From Cryoendolithus antarcticus (taxonomy: Eukaryota > Ascomycota > Dothideomycetes > Cladosporiales > Cladosporiaceae): 64,000 bases of DNA. A program made the position numbers and the translations under genes. Shown in pieces: positions 1 through 13,022 of the stretch. A model generated the notes under the pieces. The model searched no databases. It saw only the letters and a list, made by a program, of their open reading frames with translations, and was not told where the DNA came from. The stretch is from NCBI GenBank assembly GCA_002077065.1, contig NAJO01000001.1:434001-498000 (forward strand), given 5' to 3'. Each line of letters begins with the position of its first letter. Position 1 is the first letter of the stretch.

Positions 1-315
1 CGGCACCGGCTAGATATTTTCAGGTCGTACATGATGTCCTGGTGATCTAGCTCTCCACCGGTCTATACTTCTTAGAGGATATGGAAAGCAATCGGCTGTA
101 GACAATATAACGTATGTTGATCTACGCGTAGACAGGGGTGCCATTCCGACAAGCTTTCAACGGCATGGCAGACCCACCTCGCCCAACGGCTGCATGCATT
201 GTTGGCATCGCTTCCCAATGACTCAAGCAACATTAACAAACATAGCGTTACCTACATGAGCAGTAGAGCCGTCGCCAACGCTCATTGATACACTCAAGCC
301 ACATCATTCCCAATT
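1..315. other. Intergenic, upstream of the UPRT gene
   Basis: No gene is visible. This is presumably the promoter and 5' leader of the uracil phosphoribosyltransferase gene that begins at 316. No repeat or RNA gene was recognised. Confidence 0.5.
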
Positions 316-1259
316 ATGGCTTCCCTCCCCCCAAATGTCCACGTCTCAACCCACCCCTGCCTCCAAGCAAAGCTCTCCCAACTCCGCTCAGCCTCCACGA
401 GCTCGCGGGAAACGAAGCAGCTCGTCCACGAGATAGCCACGATCATAGGCTGTGAAGCTTTAGCGAAAGGCCTCTCCATCGAGGAGACCGGAATTGTAAG
501 TCCCAACACCCTCTCCAGCCAACGGAGGCTGACGACGTATACAGTAAGGAGGATGCTTATCACATGTCTGGGTTAGGATGTCTCGCCTCTGGGCTATGAG
601 TTCACAACATACACGACTTCGCCATCGTCGATTTGCCTGGTTCCGATCTTGAGATCAGGGTTGTCGATGGTGGAGGCCGTACAATCTTTACTCCCGGCGC
701 CCGTACCGGTGCATCATCTAGGTATGCCACTCCCTACCATCCCATTCAAGAAGCAGCATCGCCTTCCTCTGGCGCGTTCATCGCCGGTGCTCCTCTTGAC
801 TTTTTTAATCTACATCTCCTCTCCGTTGCTCAGTTTCCGTGTCACTTCTCAAACATTCACTGTTACTATCCTCTTCGTCTCCGCCTCTAATAACACATAG
901 GCCTCTACCGCGAACCTTCAACCCTGCAACCAGTCGAATACTACAATAACCTGCACACCTCTTCGCCAAATTCCCGTTCAACTCCCATTCCGCAATTGGC
1001 CCTGCTCCTCGATCCTCTGATTGCCACAGGGTCCACCGTTTGCGCCGCCATCGACAGCTTACGGGACTGGGGCGTCGAGCGCGTGATTAGCATTCACGTT
1101 CTAGCGAGCAGGGAGGGCTTGGCTAAAGCTGTAGAGGCCTGGCCTGATGGCGTGGAATTTTGGGTTGGCGGCGTGGAGGAAGGGGTCGATGAACGGGGGA
1201 TGCTAAGGCCAGGGGTGGGAGATGTGGGGGATAGGCTGTTTGGGGCTGTTGGGAAGTAG
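316..1259 (+). CDS. Uracil phosphoribosyltransferase (FUR1-type)
   Basis: Pyrimidine salvage enzyme that converts uracil and PRPP to UMP; cytosolic. Three exons give an open frame: 316-495, 577-721 and 901-1259, encoding 227 residues, close to the usual length. The introns (496-576, 722-900) begin GTAAG and GTATG and end TAG. The N-terminus has the family's HPCLQAKL start, followed by the SSRETKQLVHEIATII helix. Exon 2 carries PILRSGLSM, the loop before the uracil site. Exon 3 carries LYREPSTLQPVEYYNNL and then the PRPP-binding motif LLLDPLIATGSTV. The C-terminal GVGDVGDRLFGAV matches the uracil-binding end of the family. ATGST replaces the usual ATGGS or ATGGT, a mild change. The paralogue type (Fur1 itself or a fungal-specific copy) cannot be settled by eye. 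Confidence 0.9.
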
Positions 1260-1735
1260 GGAGTCGGAGAGAAGGGCAGGAGATTAAAGGGTGAGACGGC
1301 AGCGGCGGGTTCATGGCCCAGGTTGCAAGGGTCGATCACGAGGATGGTTGCATGTGTGCGAGTGAGTTGTAGGCGCAATACCCACTGGAACGGCTTCGTT
1401 TCTGATACTCCAATTCGCTTACGCACGCGTGGCTTGGCTCGGCCGGGGGCTGTCCGAACTTCTCCAACTCACGAGGCGACCACTCAGCCCTGCCAACTTA
1501 CGATCTGATAGAACGCGACCGCAAGCCACGCCTGATGAGTCCTCCCCTTTGGCCTACATTTGGCACATGGCTTGCGCATAATGCATATCGATGATCGTTG
1601 TCGTATGCTCTCTGCGGTAGAGCGGTACGATCCAAAGCGGCAGGCCTGCAATATCGTGAGCATTTCGATATATCCCTAGATCCTCTCTGTATTCCCTCTA
1701 CCTTCCCATTCCCTCTATCCTCACCGTAGCATGCC
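1260..1735. other. Intergenic, UPRT to SGNH hydrolase
   Basis: Spacer between two plus-strand genes. The 1680-1730 part is pyrimidine-rich, as is common just upstream of fungal start codons. No gene is supported. Confidence 0.5.
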
Positions 1736-2555
1736 ATGCTCTTCCCCATTCTTTTCGTAAGCTTCACGCTCACGGTACTCGCCGCTGCCTCTCCTCCCCT
1801 GTTCCGCGCAACGTCCCTCACCGGCAAAACCCTCGCTATCCTCCCCCTAGGCGATAGCATAACCTTCGGCGCTGGAGACCCTTCCGGCAACGGCTACCGC
1901 AAACAGCTCTACGACCTCCTTACCAAAGCTAACGCTAACATAACTTTCCTCGGCTCGATGATCGGCGGTGACTTCTCGCAGCCGCACCATGAAGGCCACC
2001 CCTCGGCGACTTCCACCTCAATCGCGGAGGCGGTAGCGCAGATGCATGATAGTGTGGATCCGGATCTTGTGCTACTATGCGTTGGGGTGAACGATGCGAT
2101 TATGGCCGCTTATGTCTATGAGCCGGAGCCTATTGCAGGCCTAGGGGAGGTAGAGAAGCTGATCGATCGAGTCTCGGAATTTTGGCCACGGGCTACGTTG
2201 CTAGTAGCGAGGATCTTTCCAATTGATCCAGCGGAGATGGACAAGGGCGTGGAGACGCAGAGGAATGTTGACGCGATAAACGAGCGGATCAGCTGTGCGT
2301 AGTCCAATCGTCCAATCCTTGATACCTTGCGCAGGGTGGTTTGGCTAACGTGCTTGGGGTCTTGCAGATGTCGTTGCTCAGCGCGCTCACTTCGGTCGAC
2401 GGATCATGCTTGTGGATATGAGCCACGGGGCTATCATGACTGCGGACCTCATGGACTTCACCCACCCTAGTCCAGAGGGATATGCGAAGATGGCGGATCT
2501 GTGGTTCATGGGCGTCCAAGCCGTAGTCGCCAGGGGTTGGGTGCCGGAGCCTTGA
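1736..2555 (+). CDS. Secreted SGNH/GDSL-type hydrolase
   Basis: Predicted secreted esterase or acetyl-esterase of the SGNH superfamily; substrate unknown. Exons 1736-2294 and 2368-2555 join in frame (donor GTGCGT, acceptor CTTGCAG), giving about 248 residues. An N-terminal hydrophobic stretch (LFPILFVSFTLTVLAAA) looks like a signal peptide. Block I is LPLGDSITFGAG with the catalytic Ser. The Gly block lies around FLGSMIGG, and block III is CVGVNDAIM with the Asn. Exon 2 supplies the C-terminal catalytic pair in MDFTHPSPEGY (Asp-x-x-His). All catalytic positions are present, so the enzyme should be active. Another ATG lies 5 bp upstream at 1731 in a different frame; 1736 was chosen because it starts the signal peptide. 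Confidence 0.85.
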
Positions 2556-3390
2556 ACATTTGCCTGTGGTAAGGCCGGAACGTGGCAAGACTCCATCCAG
2601 AACCCAGAGCTAGCCGCTTCCAATCTGTGGACCGGATAGTGCTGACATCGGCCGCGCGAGGATGCAGCTCTGCCTCGCGTTCTCTGCTGCATTGTCGACG
2701 ATCACAGTGCGACTAGTGTCAGCCAGGAGCGCAGAACGCCGTCGGTAGACTAGTGCTGCCAACGGACACGCATCGAAAGTAAGGCTGGTGTGGGCTGAGG
2801 GACTCTAGCTCCGCCAGGCCTGGCAGTCAGGAGGCTCACGACGTGGAATGCAGTGGGCAGGCCTGCGAGGCAGGGCCGAAACTGTTGGCCGCGATTCAGC
2901 GAGTAGTTGATGCATCGCGGTAAGAGCTTCTGGCATGGAGATTTCGCGCTGCACGGATCGCTGACAATGCTGCGTAGCACCTACAATGTCAAGACAAGGA
3001 GGTCTATAGTCAAAAGCAAGAGTATCGATGGACACATGCTCTTGGTCACAGGTTTCCAGAGGCGCATCGACAGCAGAATCACGACGATGAGGGTGGTGTA
3101 AATTAAGACTGTGCAATGTTGGCAGGAATATCATTGAAAAGGCCTTCATGTCTATTACTCCAAGTCCGAACGTCTAGCTACCAGCATCTTCGAAGCCGAA
3201 TTAGCCCGTGACGTGGGACCGTGCAGTGACCACGAGGCAGAGCAAACTAGTAGCACAGTCTATCACTCATCGCGCGCCGCATGCAAACCCATCGTATCAT
3301 CCGTGGGCCTCGATGCCAAACTCGATACCCTTCGTCGACCGCTTACAACCGAAAGCTTCGCCTTCCAACAGTCGAAGAGAAGCTAAGCGT
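2556..3390. other. Intergenic between convergent genes
   Basis: 3'-to-3' spacer between the SGNH hydrolase (plus) and CDC48 (minus). Only short ORFs without recognisable motifs occur. Nothing further is seen. Confidence 0.5.
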
Positions 3391-6011
<2,621 letters not shown>

Positions 6012-7087
6012 GATGGCGGAGCTGTGGTGTGATGCTGGTGTGGAAGATGATTATTTGCTTCGATCTCCGGACTTCAGTGAGGGAGCCGCTGTTGTGACTG
6101 CGCAATTGAGGTAAAGCGCAGATGGAGATGTATGTGTGGTCGTGAGGGAGTGAAAGAACGACCTGATGTACAGGGTCGTGGGTGATAGATGTAGGAGGAT
6201 GGAGTTGATGTAGTGGTAGAGGGTTCGGTGGTGAGAGTTGTCCAGTGTTGGTGAGCTTCACGGTGATGACATGTACCTGCGCTAAGCAATGCGCGAGTCA
6301 TGCGAGATCTCACGGACAACTTGCTTCACTTCACATCAAATACGCCACTGTTGGAAGGTGACGGAAATGTAAAGAATGTTGAAGTGATTGCGTTGTCTTA
6401 GCTGCCTACACGCTAGCTAGACTTCACTCAATCAGGATGCTATGCACGATATGCTCGTTCCGGAGCTTATGCAGGAACTGTGCTGCTTCACGTGCCGCGC
6501 AGATCTTACAGCTTCACTCGATGCACCCAGTTGCAGCAACTGAGCAATAAGTCGCCGATGAGTTGCGCCCCTTACTTACCTTCACACAGCGTACTTCTGT
6601 AGCACAAAAGTCATCTCGACCCAGCAACCGGGCTTGCATTTGATAGCAGCACAAGGACCGTTACTTGTGCCTCAAGCCTTGTCCAAGACGCAAGCTCCTC
6701 ATGAGGGCATCGTAGCCCGTGCGTGTGTAACCCTAAAATCTCTCAAGTGCCACCTCGCAGATGCTCGGCACGAGATGAGGTGAATATGCAATATGTATAC
6801 AACAGCTTTCTACCCAGTCCAGCAAGCCACACTCAAGGCTACTGGACTGCCTCCACCATCCATCTGTCCCACAGTGCGCCATGCTATGCCGAACATCTCT
6901 TACCGGCCCCGTCTTTCCTCCATCTCGCTGCCATGCAGGCAGCATCTATCCGTACATCCAGAAGGCCCGCCAGTCTGCTGCACCTGATCGTCGAGTCTCC
7001 ATTGACCAGGTATACAACACATCTCTTGTACTGTACAGTCTGAAGCGAAGCGTCCCCTCATACACGATTCTCAACTCGACGATTGCT
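6012..7087. other. Intergenic, CDC48 promoter region
   Basis: About 1.1 kb between TOM40 (stop at 7088) and the CDC48 start, both on the minus strand. It should hold the CDC48 promoter and the TOM40 3' UTR. Short ORFs exist on both strands but none shows a domain or codon pattern that supports a gene. Confidence 0.5.
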
Positions 7088-8344
7088 CTAGAACGGCGGC
7101 GTAGGCGCAATAACTCTCTCCTGCTGCTCCATGAGCTCCTCCCCAGAAGCCTCAATCGACACAGCAAGTCCAAGCTTTGCAGAGTTCTGCACAGAACACA
7201 TTAGCATGTCTCCCTGCAGTCTCCAGAACGTACATCATCACAACTCACCTTCACATGATCCATCTCGCCCGCAAAAGTCATCCTCACAGGCGGCGCCACA
7301 ACCTTCTCCAACAGACACCCAATTTTCCCCTGACTGTCCACCTGCGCCCGGAAAATACTCCTGCTAAATTCCCACTTCGCCCCCAACGTCGCAACGCCAT
7401 CCTTACTCGGCCCGCCCATCATGCTGTTCGCGCCGCTCAGACCCGCGAACTGCAAATTGACGTCGACGCCCGTCTCGACCTTGTCCGTGAGCCGTTTCCA
7501 GTAGCTACCCTGTAGTCCGCCTTGTGCGAGGATCTGGAGAGAGCCAACCCAGTCATCTCCCCTGTATTTCCCAGCATAGCTCAGCGCCGCCTCAGGGCCC
7601 ATTCCGCCACCAGGTCGCTGAAGCACGCCCTCCAGCCCAAGGGCAAGCCGTGGTGTGACGGCTTGTAGGTAGCTTCCAATGAACATCCCCGTCAGTCCGC
7701 CTTCGAGTATACTCGGATTGATGCTTTTCAAGCTCGCGCTGAAATCCGCGCCCGTGTAGTCTTGCTCGAAAGATAGCTGGGCGCCGCCTGGGCCGGCGTT
7801 TGAGGCTGGCTGAATCTGGACTTGAGTTTTGAAGATGAGCGATTGGGTCAGGCGTTGGTTGAAGCGGGCGGAGAGGGAGAGGTCGGAGTCTAGTTGCGCT
7901 TGGCAGAGTTGCTGTGGCAGAGGTCAGATGATGGGGGATGGAGGGGTCTTTGGATTTGGTCTGTACGTTTGCAGTTCCATACAGCGCAAGGAAAGTATAC
8001 GGCGAGAGCTGTTGCGAGCCAGCGGAGAAGGCATGGCTGATCTGGAAGAGCGGTGATATCGAGAAGGACTTGTTCAGCTCCGCGCGCAGGCCGGAGAACG
8101 TCTGGTTCGTGAGGAAGACATCCCGCTGTACTTCTTTCGCGATGTTGTCTACTGTGCCTGGGTTGCTCAAGCCGAGCGCCGCTCGTCGGTCTTGGAAGGA
8201 GTAGTATGTATCCAGGAAGGTGTCGAAGATGGTGTTTGTTCGTTGCGGTGGTGGGTTCATGGAGCCAGGTCTTGTTACATCGATAGGTGGGAGGCTGTCT
8301 ATTGGAACCACGAGGGCCGGCTTCTCGACCGTTACAGTCGCCAT
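7088..8344 (-). CDS. TOM40: Mitochondrial import channel Tom40
   Basis: Beta-barrel pore of the TOM complex in the outer mitochondrial membrane. Three minus-strand exons: 8344-7967, 7911-7249 and 7186-7088, 379 residues, slightly longer than the classical fungal protein. The N-terminus is Pro-rich and includes [20 protein letters not shown], typical of Tom40. The barrel has [20 protein letters not shown], a [22 protein letters not shown] strand block and a C-terminal [15 protein letters not shown]. The last exon gives [18 protein letters not shown] and ends near APTPPF. The first intron uses the donor GTACAG, which is less usual, but the frame and the homology resume cleanly after it. It diverges from the phosphofructo-2-kinase gene across 656 bp. 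Confidence 0.93.
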
Positions 8345-9000
8345 TGCCGATATGTGAGAGAGTGTGTGGTATTACAAAAAAGCCGCGTAAGTGTAGCGGC
8401 GATGCGGCGATGGAGACAAGGAGCAATGGATCAGATAATGCAGCAGTAGATGGGCACGCAGCTCTCCTTTGCGACGCGCATGTCCTCCATCTCCAGGAAC
8501 TTTTGCCCGAGCCGAGCCTTGGCCGATGTCGTACGTAGCTCCAGCACCTGCAACAGAACAAAGGTATCTCACTCGCTATCACTGTCTCTGAATAGCCTGA
8601 AGCTCATACTGGTCGAAGCCGAGGATCTGGGGATACTTCCAGTGTGGTCTGCGGTTGCATTGTCCCAAAGACAATCAACTAATACGCTCACTTGCTCTAC
8701 CGAGCAATTATTCATGGTTGACCTTACCCAACTTTAGTACTGCACACATCGACAAGGAGTAAGCTCTGCCAGCTATCCCTCCTTATCGTCCGGCAATTCC
8801 AATCTTCAGGGCTTTCAACAGTACTGCAGTGGGCGAGGCGATTGACGACCGTACAGTCTGAACCCGCAGATGCCACTACACCAGTCGTCGTATCAAGCCC
8901 CGGGAGACCGACTTCTATCCTTATCAAAGCACTGAACCGAAAGTCATATCGTCGCTGTCTAGACGCCTTTTGAAGTCTGATAGACGATTCTATCTACGCC
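8345..9000. promoter_or_regulatory. Divergent intergenic region, TOM40 / PFK-2
   Basis: 656 bp between two divergent starts (TOM40 at 8344 minus, phosphofructo-2-kinase at 9001 plus). Both promoters are inferred to lie here from gene orientation alone; no particular site was identified. Confidence 0.5.
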
Positions 9001-10740
9001 ATGGATACCTTACTGTCAGTGTATCGTGCTTCACTTGGTGCTTACAATTGGAACGTCGAATGCAGGATGTCGACTGACAATCTCACAGCACCGCCGACGT
9101 GGCAGCCAACTCTCTCAACTTTCGTAGACGATCAAGCACCTATGTCGACGCCATACATGATCTCCCCGAGAAGGAGTCTATGGCTCCGGCCCAGCTCTAC
9201 TCCACTGAGTCAGGACGACTCTTCCACTCCGGCCGTATCGTGATCTCGACTGTAGGCCTACCAGCTCGCGGCAAGACTCACATCAGTGTTGCTTTGGCTC
9301 GCTATCTCAGATGGCTCGGTGTCAAGACGCGGATCTTTCATCTGGGAGATTACCGGCGAGAGCATGTCGGCCCGAAGGGAGAGGTTCCAGACGACTACTT
9401 CTTCGTCAACGCCAGCACGTCCTCCGTCCTACTTCGGAACAAGATTCTGAAGAAGTGCCGGGAAGACATCTTCCACTTTCTCGATCACGAGAATGGTCAG
9501 ATCGCCATCTACGATGCCGTGAACCCTCTCGCATCTGGTCGGAGAGCTCTAGCCAAAGAGTTCGAGAAGCACAACGTGCAGACTCTGTTCATCGAGAGCA
9601 CGTGCACAGACGAGAAAATCATCGAAGAGAACGTCCGTTCAGTCAAGATCTCGTCACCTGACTACATCGGCTGGGATCCGAATGATGCGGTTAAAGACTA
9701 CCTAAAGCGGATCAACGCACGAATCCCGCACTACGAGACTATGGAGGAGGCTGACCTGCATTATGTTAAGATGATCAATGCAGGTGAGAGGGTCATCGTC
9801 AACAACTGCGCGTTTGGCTACTTGTCCCAACGAATTGTATTCTACCTGCTGAACTTGCACATCAAGAGTCGGCAGACGTACTTCTGTCGTGCAGGCACTA
9901 CGAAAGAGGAAGACAGCTTCAAGGCAGATGCTAGCTTGAGTATTGAGGGTCAAGACTACGCCAAGAAGATGACCGAGACTCTCGTAGCGCATCGCGAGGC
10001 AGAGTGCCAGACACTGATCCAGCACGGTGCTCCGGCGTCCACTGCCTCAAAGCCATTGACAGTATGGACGAGCACACGAAGACGTACGATCGAGACTTCT
10101 ACCTTTCTGGAGCAAGAAGGGTACCGGGTCCGCCAGCGCAGCCAGATGTCCCAGCTCAATCCAGGTGTCTGCGAAAAGATGAGCGAACGCAAGATTCGCG
10201 AACAGTTTCCCGAAGAAGTAGGCAAGCACGAGCAAGACCCGTATCATCATCGCTACCCGCGCGCCGAAGTCAGTCATGCCCAATCTCCATGCTCTTGGAT
10301 ACATATGCTGATATTCCCTCTAGTCCTACCACGACCTCGCCGTCCGCCTCGAACCCATAATCCTCGAGCTCGAGCGCGAACAAAACGACCTCCTAATCAT
10401 AGCCCACGAATCCGTGCTCCGCGTCCTCTACGGCTACCTGATGGCCTGCAGCGCCACAGATATCCCCGCGCTCCAATTTCCCCGCGACGAGATCATCGAG
10501 ATAATTCCCGCCTCATACAACAACTCCGCCAAACGGATCCACATAGACGGGCTGCCGGAGCGGTTAGTCCCTGGCAGTCCGGAGGATATCAAGATCCCGG
10601 TGCCGCCCAGTGGCGCTGTGAGTCCTTGGAGTGGGATTGGGACGCCTGCTGGCGAGGGGAGTGGGGGGCAGACGCCGGTGGAGAGTGTGGTTGAGGTGGG
10701 GAGCTTGGTGGGGAAGTTGAGCGTGGACCCTAAGGCTTAG
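9001..10740 (+). CDS. 6-phosphofructo-2-kinase, phosphatase half degenerate
   Basis: Cytosolic enzyme that makes fructose-2,6-bisphosphate, the activator of glycolytic phosphofructokinase. Exons 9001-9014, 9089-10268 and 10324-10740 give 536 residues. The first exon has only 14 nt; joining it restores MDTLLTADVAANSLNFRRR. The kinase domain is intact: Walker A GLPARGKTHISVALARYL near residue 60, the HLGDYRR substrate loop and FIESTCTD. The C-terminal half is a bisphosphatase fold, but the phosphoacceptor motif normally read RHGE is CRAGTT near residue 271. The following Asn/Arg/GGD block is replaced by EEDSFKADASLS, and the LNEIDAG segment is shortened to LNPGVCE. The later His (IIAHESVLRVLYGYLM) remains. 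A kinase-only enzyme is therefore inferred, as in yeast Pfk26, where the same His is Ser. It converges on aldolase. Confidence 0.93.
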
Positions 10741-11033
10741 ATGGGCTTGGGGGAAGTGGTCGATAGCCCGGTGGACGATTGAAATCTGGCGTGAGAGGAG
10801 ACATTGGACATCGATGAGATGAGGCCATGACGGGCCGCGCAGCACATACAAAGCTTTGGCCAAGTCATGTTTGTGTAGACCTGGAACGACTTTACGAAAG
10901 CGATGTTCAATTCTTCAGCTGTACGATACAACGCTCCACCAGCTATGTACGCCGGATATCTGCCCTGTCACAGTGGCAAGATACTATTCTTCACAGCCCT
11001 TCAGATCCGTCTCAGAACACATGCAAAAGCAAT

Positions 11034-12113
11034 CTAAAGTTGCCCAGCAGTGTTGAAGTCCTTCAACGCCTCCGCAACACGCTTCGTCATCGTCTTCTCC
11101 CCCTCACGCACCCACACGCGCGGGTCGTAGTACTTCTTATTGGGCTTGTCAGCGCCATCCGGGTTGCCGACCTGCGTGCTAACATAGTCCTTCTTCTTGA
11201 TCATGTAGTCGCGGATGCCCTCAGTATACGCGTACTGCAGATCAGTATCGAGATTGACCTTGACAACACCATACGAGATGGCGTCGAGGAACTCCTGCTT
11301 GGAGGAGCCGGAGCCGCCGTGGAAGACGAGGAAGACGGGCTTCTCTTCTTTGAGATTCTCCTTCTCGGCGACGTATTTCTGGTGCTTGGAGAGGAGCTCG
11401 GGGTGGAGTTTGACATTTCCGGGCTTGTACACGCCGTGGACGTTGCCGAAACCGGCTGCGATGGAGAAGTAGGGCGAGACCGGGGAGAGGGTCTTGTAGA
11501 TCTCGTGGATGTCCTCGGGTTGAGTGTAGAGGGAGTTGTTGTCGACGTCCTCGTTATTCACACCATCCTCCTCACCTCCCGTGATGCCGATCTCCATCTC
11601 GAGCCACTGCTTCATGGGCGCCGCGCGCTCGAGGTACTTCTTCGTGGTGGAGATGTTGTAGTCCACGGACTCCTCGGACAAATCAATCATGTGGGAGCTG
11701 AACAGCGGCTCGCCGGTCTGCTTGAACCACTTCTCATCGGCATCCAGCATGCCATCCAACCACGGGAGGAGCTTCTTCGCGCAGTGATCGGTGTGGAGCA
11801 CGACGGGGATGCCATAGGCTGGTGCGACGGCACGGATGTAGTGTGCTGCTGCCACGGCGCCGGCGATGGACGCGGATTGGTCCTTGTTGTCGACGCCTTT
11901 GCCGGCGAAGTAGGCGGCGCCGCCTTGCGACATTTGCAGGATGATGGGCGACTTAGCATCGCGGGCTGCTTCGAGGGAGGCGACGACGGTGGAGGAGCTG
12001 GTGACGTTTATGGCGGGGATGGCGAAGGTCTTTTCTTGAGCGTACTTGAAGAGAGCCTTGACATCGTCGCCGTAGATGACGCCGGACTTGCGGGAGAGCA
12101 CGCCTGTGGCCAT
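11034..12113 (-). CDS. FBA1: Fructose-bisphosphate aldolase, class II
   Basis: Zinc-dependent glycolytic and gluconeogenic aldolase splitting fructose-1,6-bisphosphate; cytosolic. A single intron-free frame of 359 residues, the normal fungal length. Visible family motifs: the start MATGVLSRKSGVIYGDDV, the FAIPAINVTSSSTVVASLEAA segment, the zinc and catalytic motif PVVLHTDHCAKKLLPW, YFSIAAGFGNVHGVYKPGNV with a metal His, LVFHGGSGSSKQEF with a phosphate-binding loop and the metal His, and VKVNLDTDLQYAY. The gene lies tail to tail with the phosphofructo-2-kinase gene, 293 bp apart. A long plus-strand frame covering it is an antisense artefact of codon bias. Confidence 0.97.
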   Translation of the reverse strand: MATGVLSRKSGVIYGDDVKALFKYAQEKTFAIPAINVTSSSTVVASLEAARDAKSPIILQMSQGGAAYFAGKGVDNKDQSASIAGAVAAAHYIRAVAPAYGIPVVLHTDHCAKKLLPWLDGMLDADEKWFKQTGEPLFSSHMIDLSEESVDYNISTTKKYLERAAPMKQWLEMEIGITGGEEDGVNNEDVDNNSLYTQPEDIHEIYKTLSPVSPYFSIAAGFGNVHGVYKPGNVKLHPELLSKHQKYVAEKENLKEEKPVFLVFHGGSGSSKQEFLDAISYGVVKVNLDTDLQYAYTEGIRDYMIKKKDYVSTQVGNPDGADKPNKKYYDPRVWVREGEKTMTKRVAEALKDFNTAGQL

Positions 12114-13022
12114 GATTGCTGTGTTGCTTTGTTGTAATGAGGGGTTTGTCTAGAAGGAATCTAGAAACTGGTCTTGCTTAAGATGGGCGAGGAAAGAAGC
12201 TGTACTATCTACTGCAGTTGTTGAGGTATTGGTTGCTGGCTCGGGTGCCGTTGGTCAATGGGAGGGCCGAGCCTGAGGTCATATTTTGTTATGTGTACCG
12301 ATAGTGGGGTCGTACCTTCCCTGCCCCTCCTCTCGCTGGCCTCCGATGGACCCCGAGACTCGGGTATCGCAGGGCCTGGGGATGATTTCCTTACCAAAGC
12401 CGCGGCCATTACGATTCAGTCATCAATCCGTGAGATGCTAGTGACTTGTGAATCGCAGTCGTCCTTTGACCTCACTGCGTAGTGCATATTACCATGCTCC
12501 TAACATTTCGCAGAGTCTCTGTCATAGCTCCATCCACTCTCAACGCAGCATAGGGCCGAATGCACATTTGATCTCAAGGACAGACAAGCTTGGCTTGGAC
12601 CAGGGATGGCCAGCCTGCAGAGAGATAGCTGGCTCTGTGGATGACTTGGCCATGTGTTGTAAACTTCGCGCTGTTGGCGATATCGATTTGAGGGTTCGCG
12701 ACTGTCAAAGTCTTTGGTGACAGCCTCGCGTCTCAGTAAACCACTCGTGACGGTGAGCTGCATGAAGCATCATGATCTTTCGCGAGCATTGTCTATAGAG
12801 CGCTACGAGTACCTTCATGGGAGGGAGCATGGAAGGGTGATGGACGTGGTCAGGCACTCAGGCTACTGGGAGCATTCAGCCTGAGATCTCAGGCTCGAGC
12901 TCGGAGCGCTTGTTTCTCCGCCCCCGGCGCGTTGCAAGCTCACGTCTACCAGATTTGTTCGAGGCATTCAGAGCGATACCATTGTAACTACTGTCGCTGC
13001 GTCTGATTGCAAAACACCCAGA
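12114..13022. promoter_or_regulatory. Divergent intergenic region, FBA1 / PRP19
   Basis: 909 bp between the aldolase start (minus) and the PRP19 start (plus). Promoters of both genes are inferred here by orientation. No coding region or repeat stands out. Confidence 0.5.

Noticed and set aside
10827..12137. 436-codon plus-strand frame over the aldolase gene
   Set aside because: Exact antisense of FBA1; its open frame follows from the codon bias of the real gene and it shows no domain.
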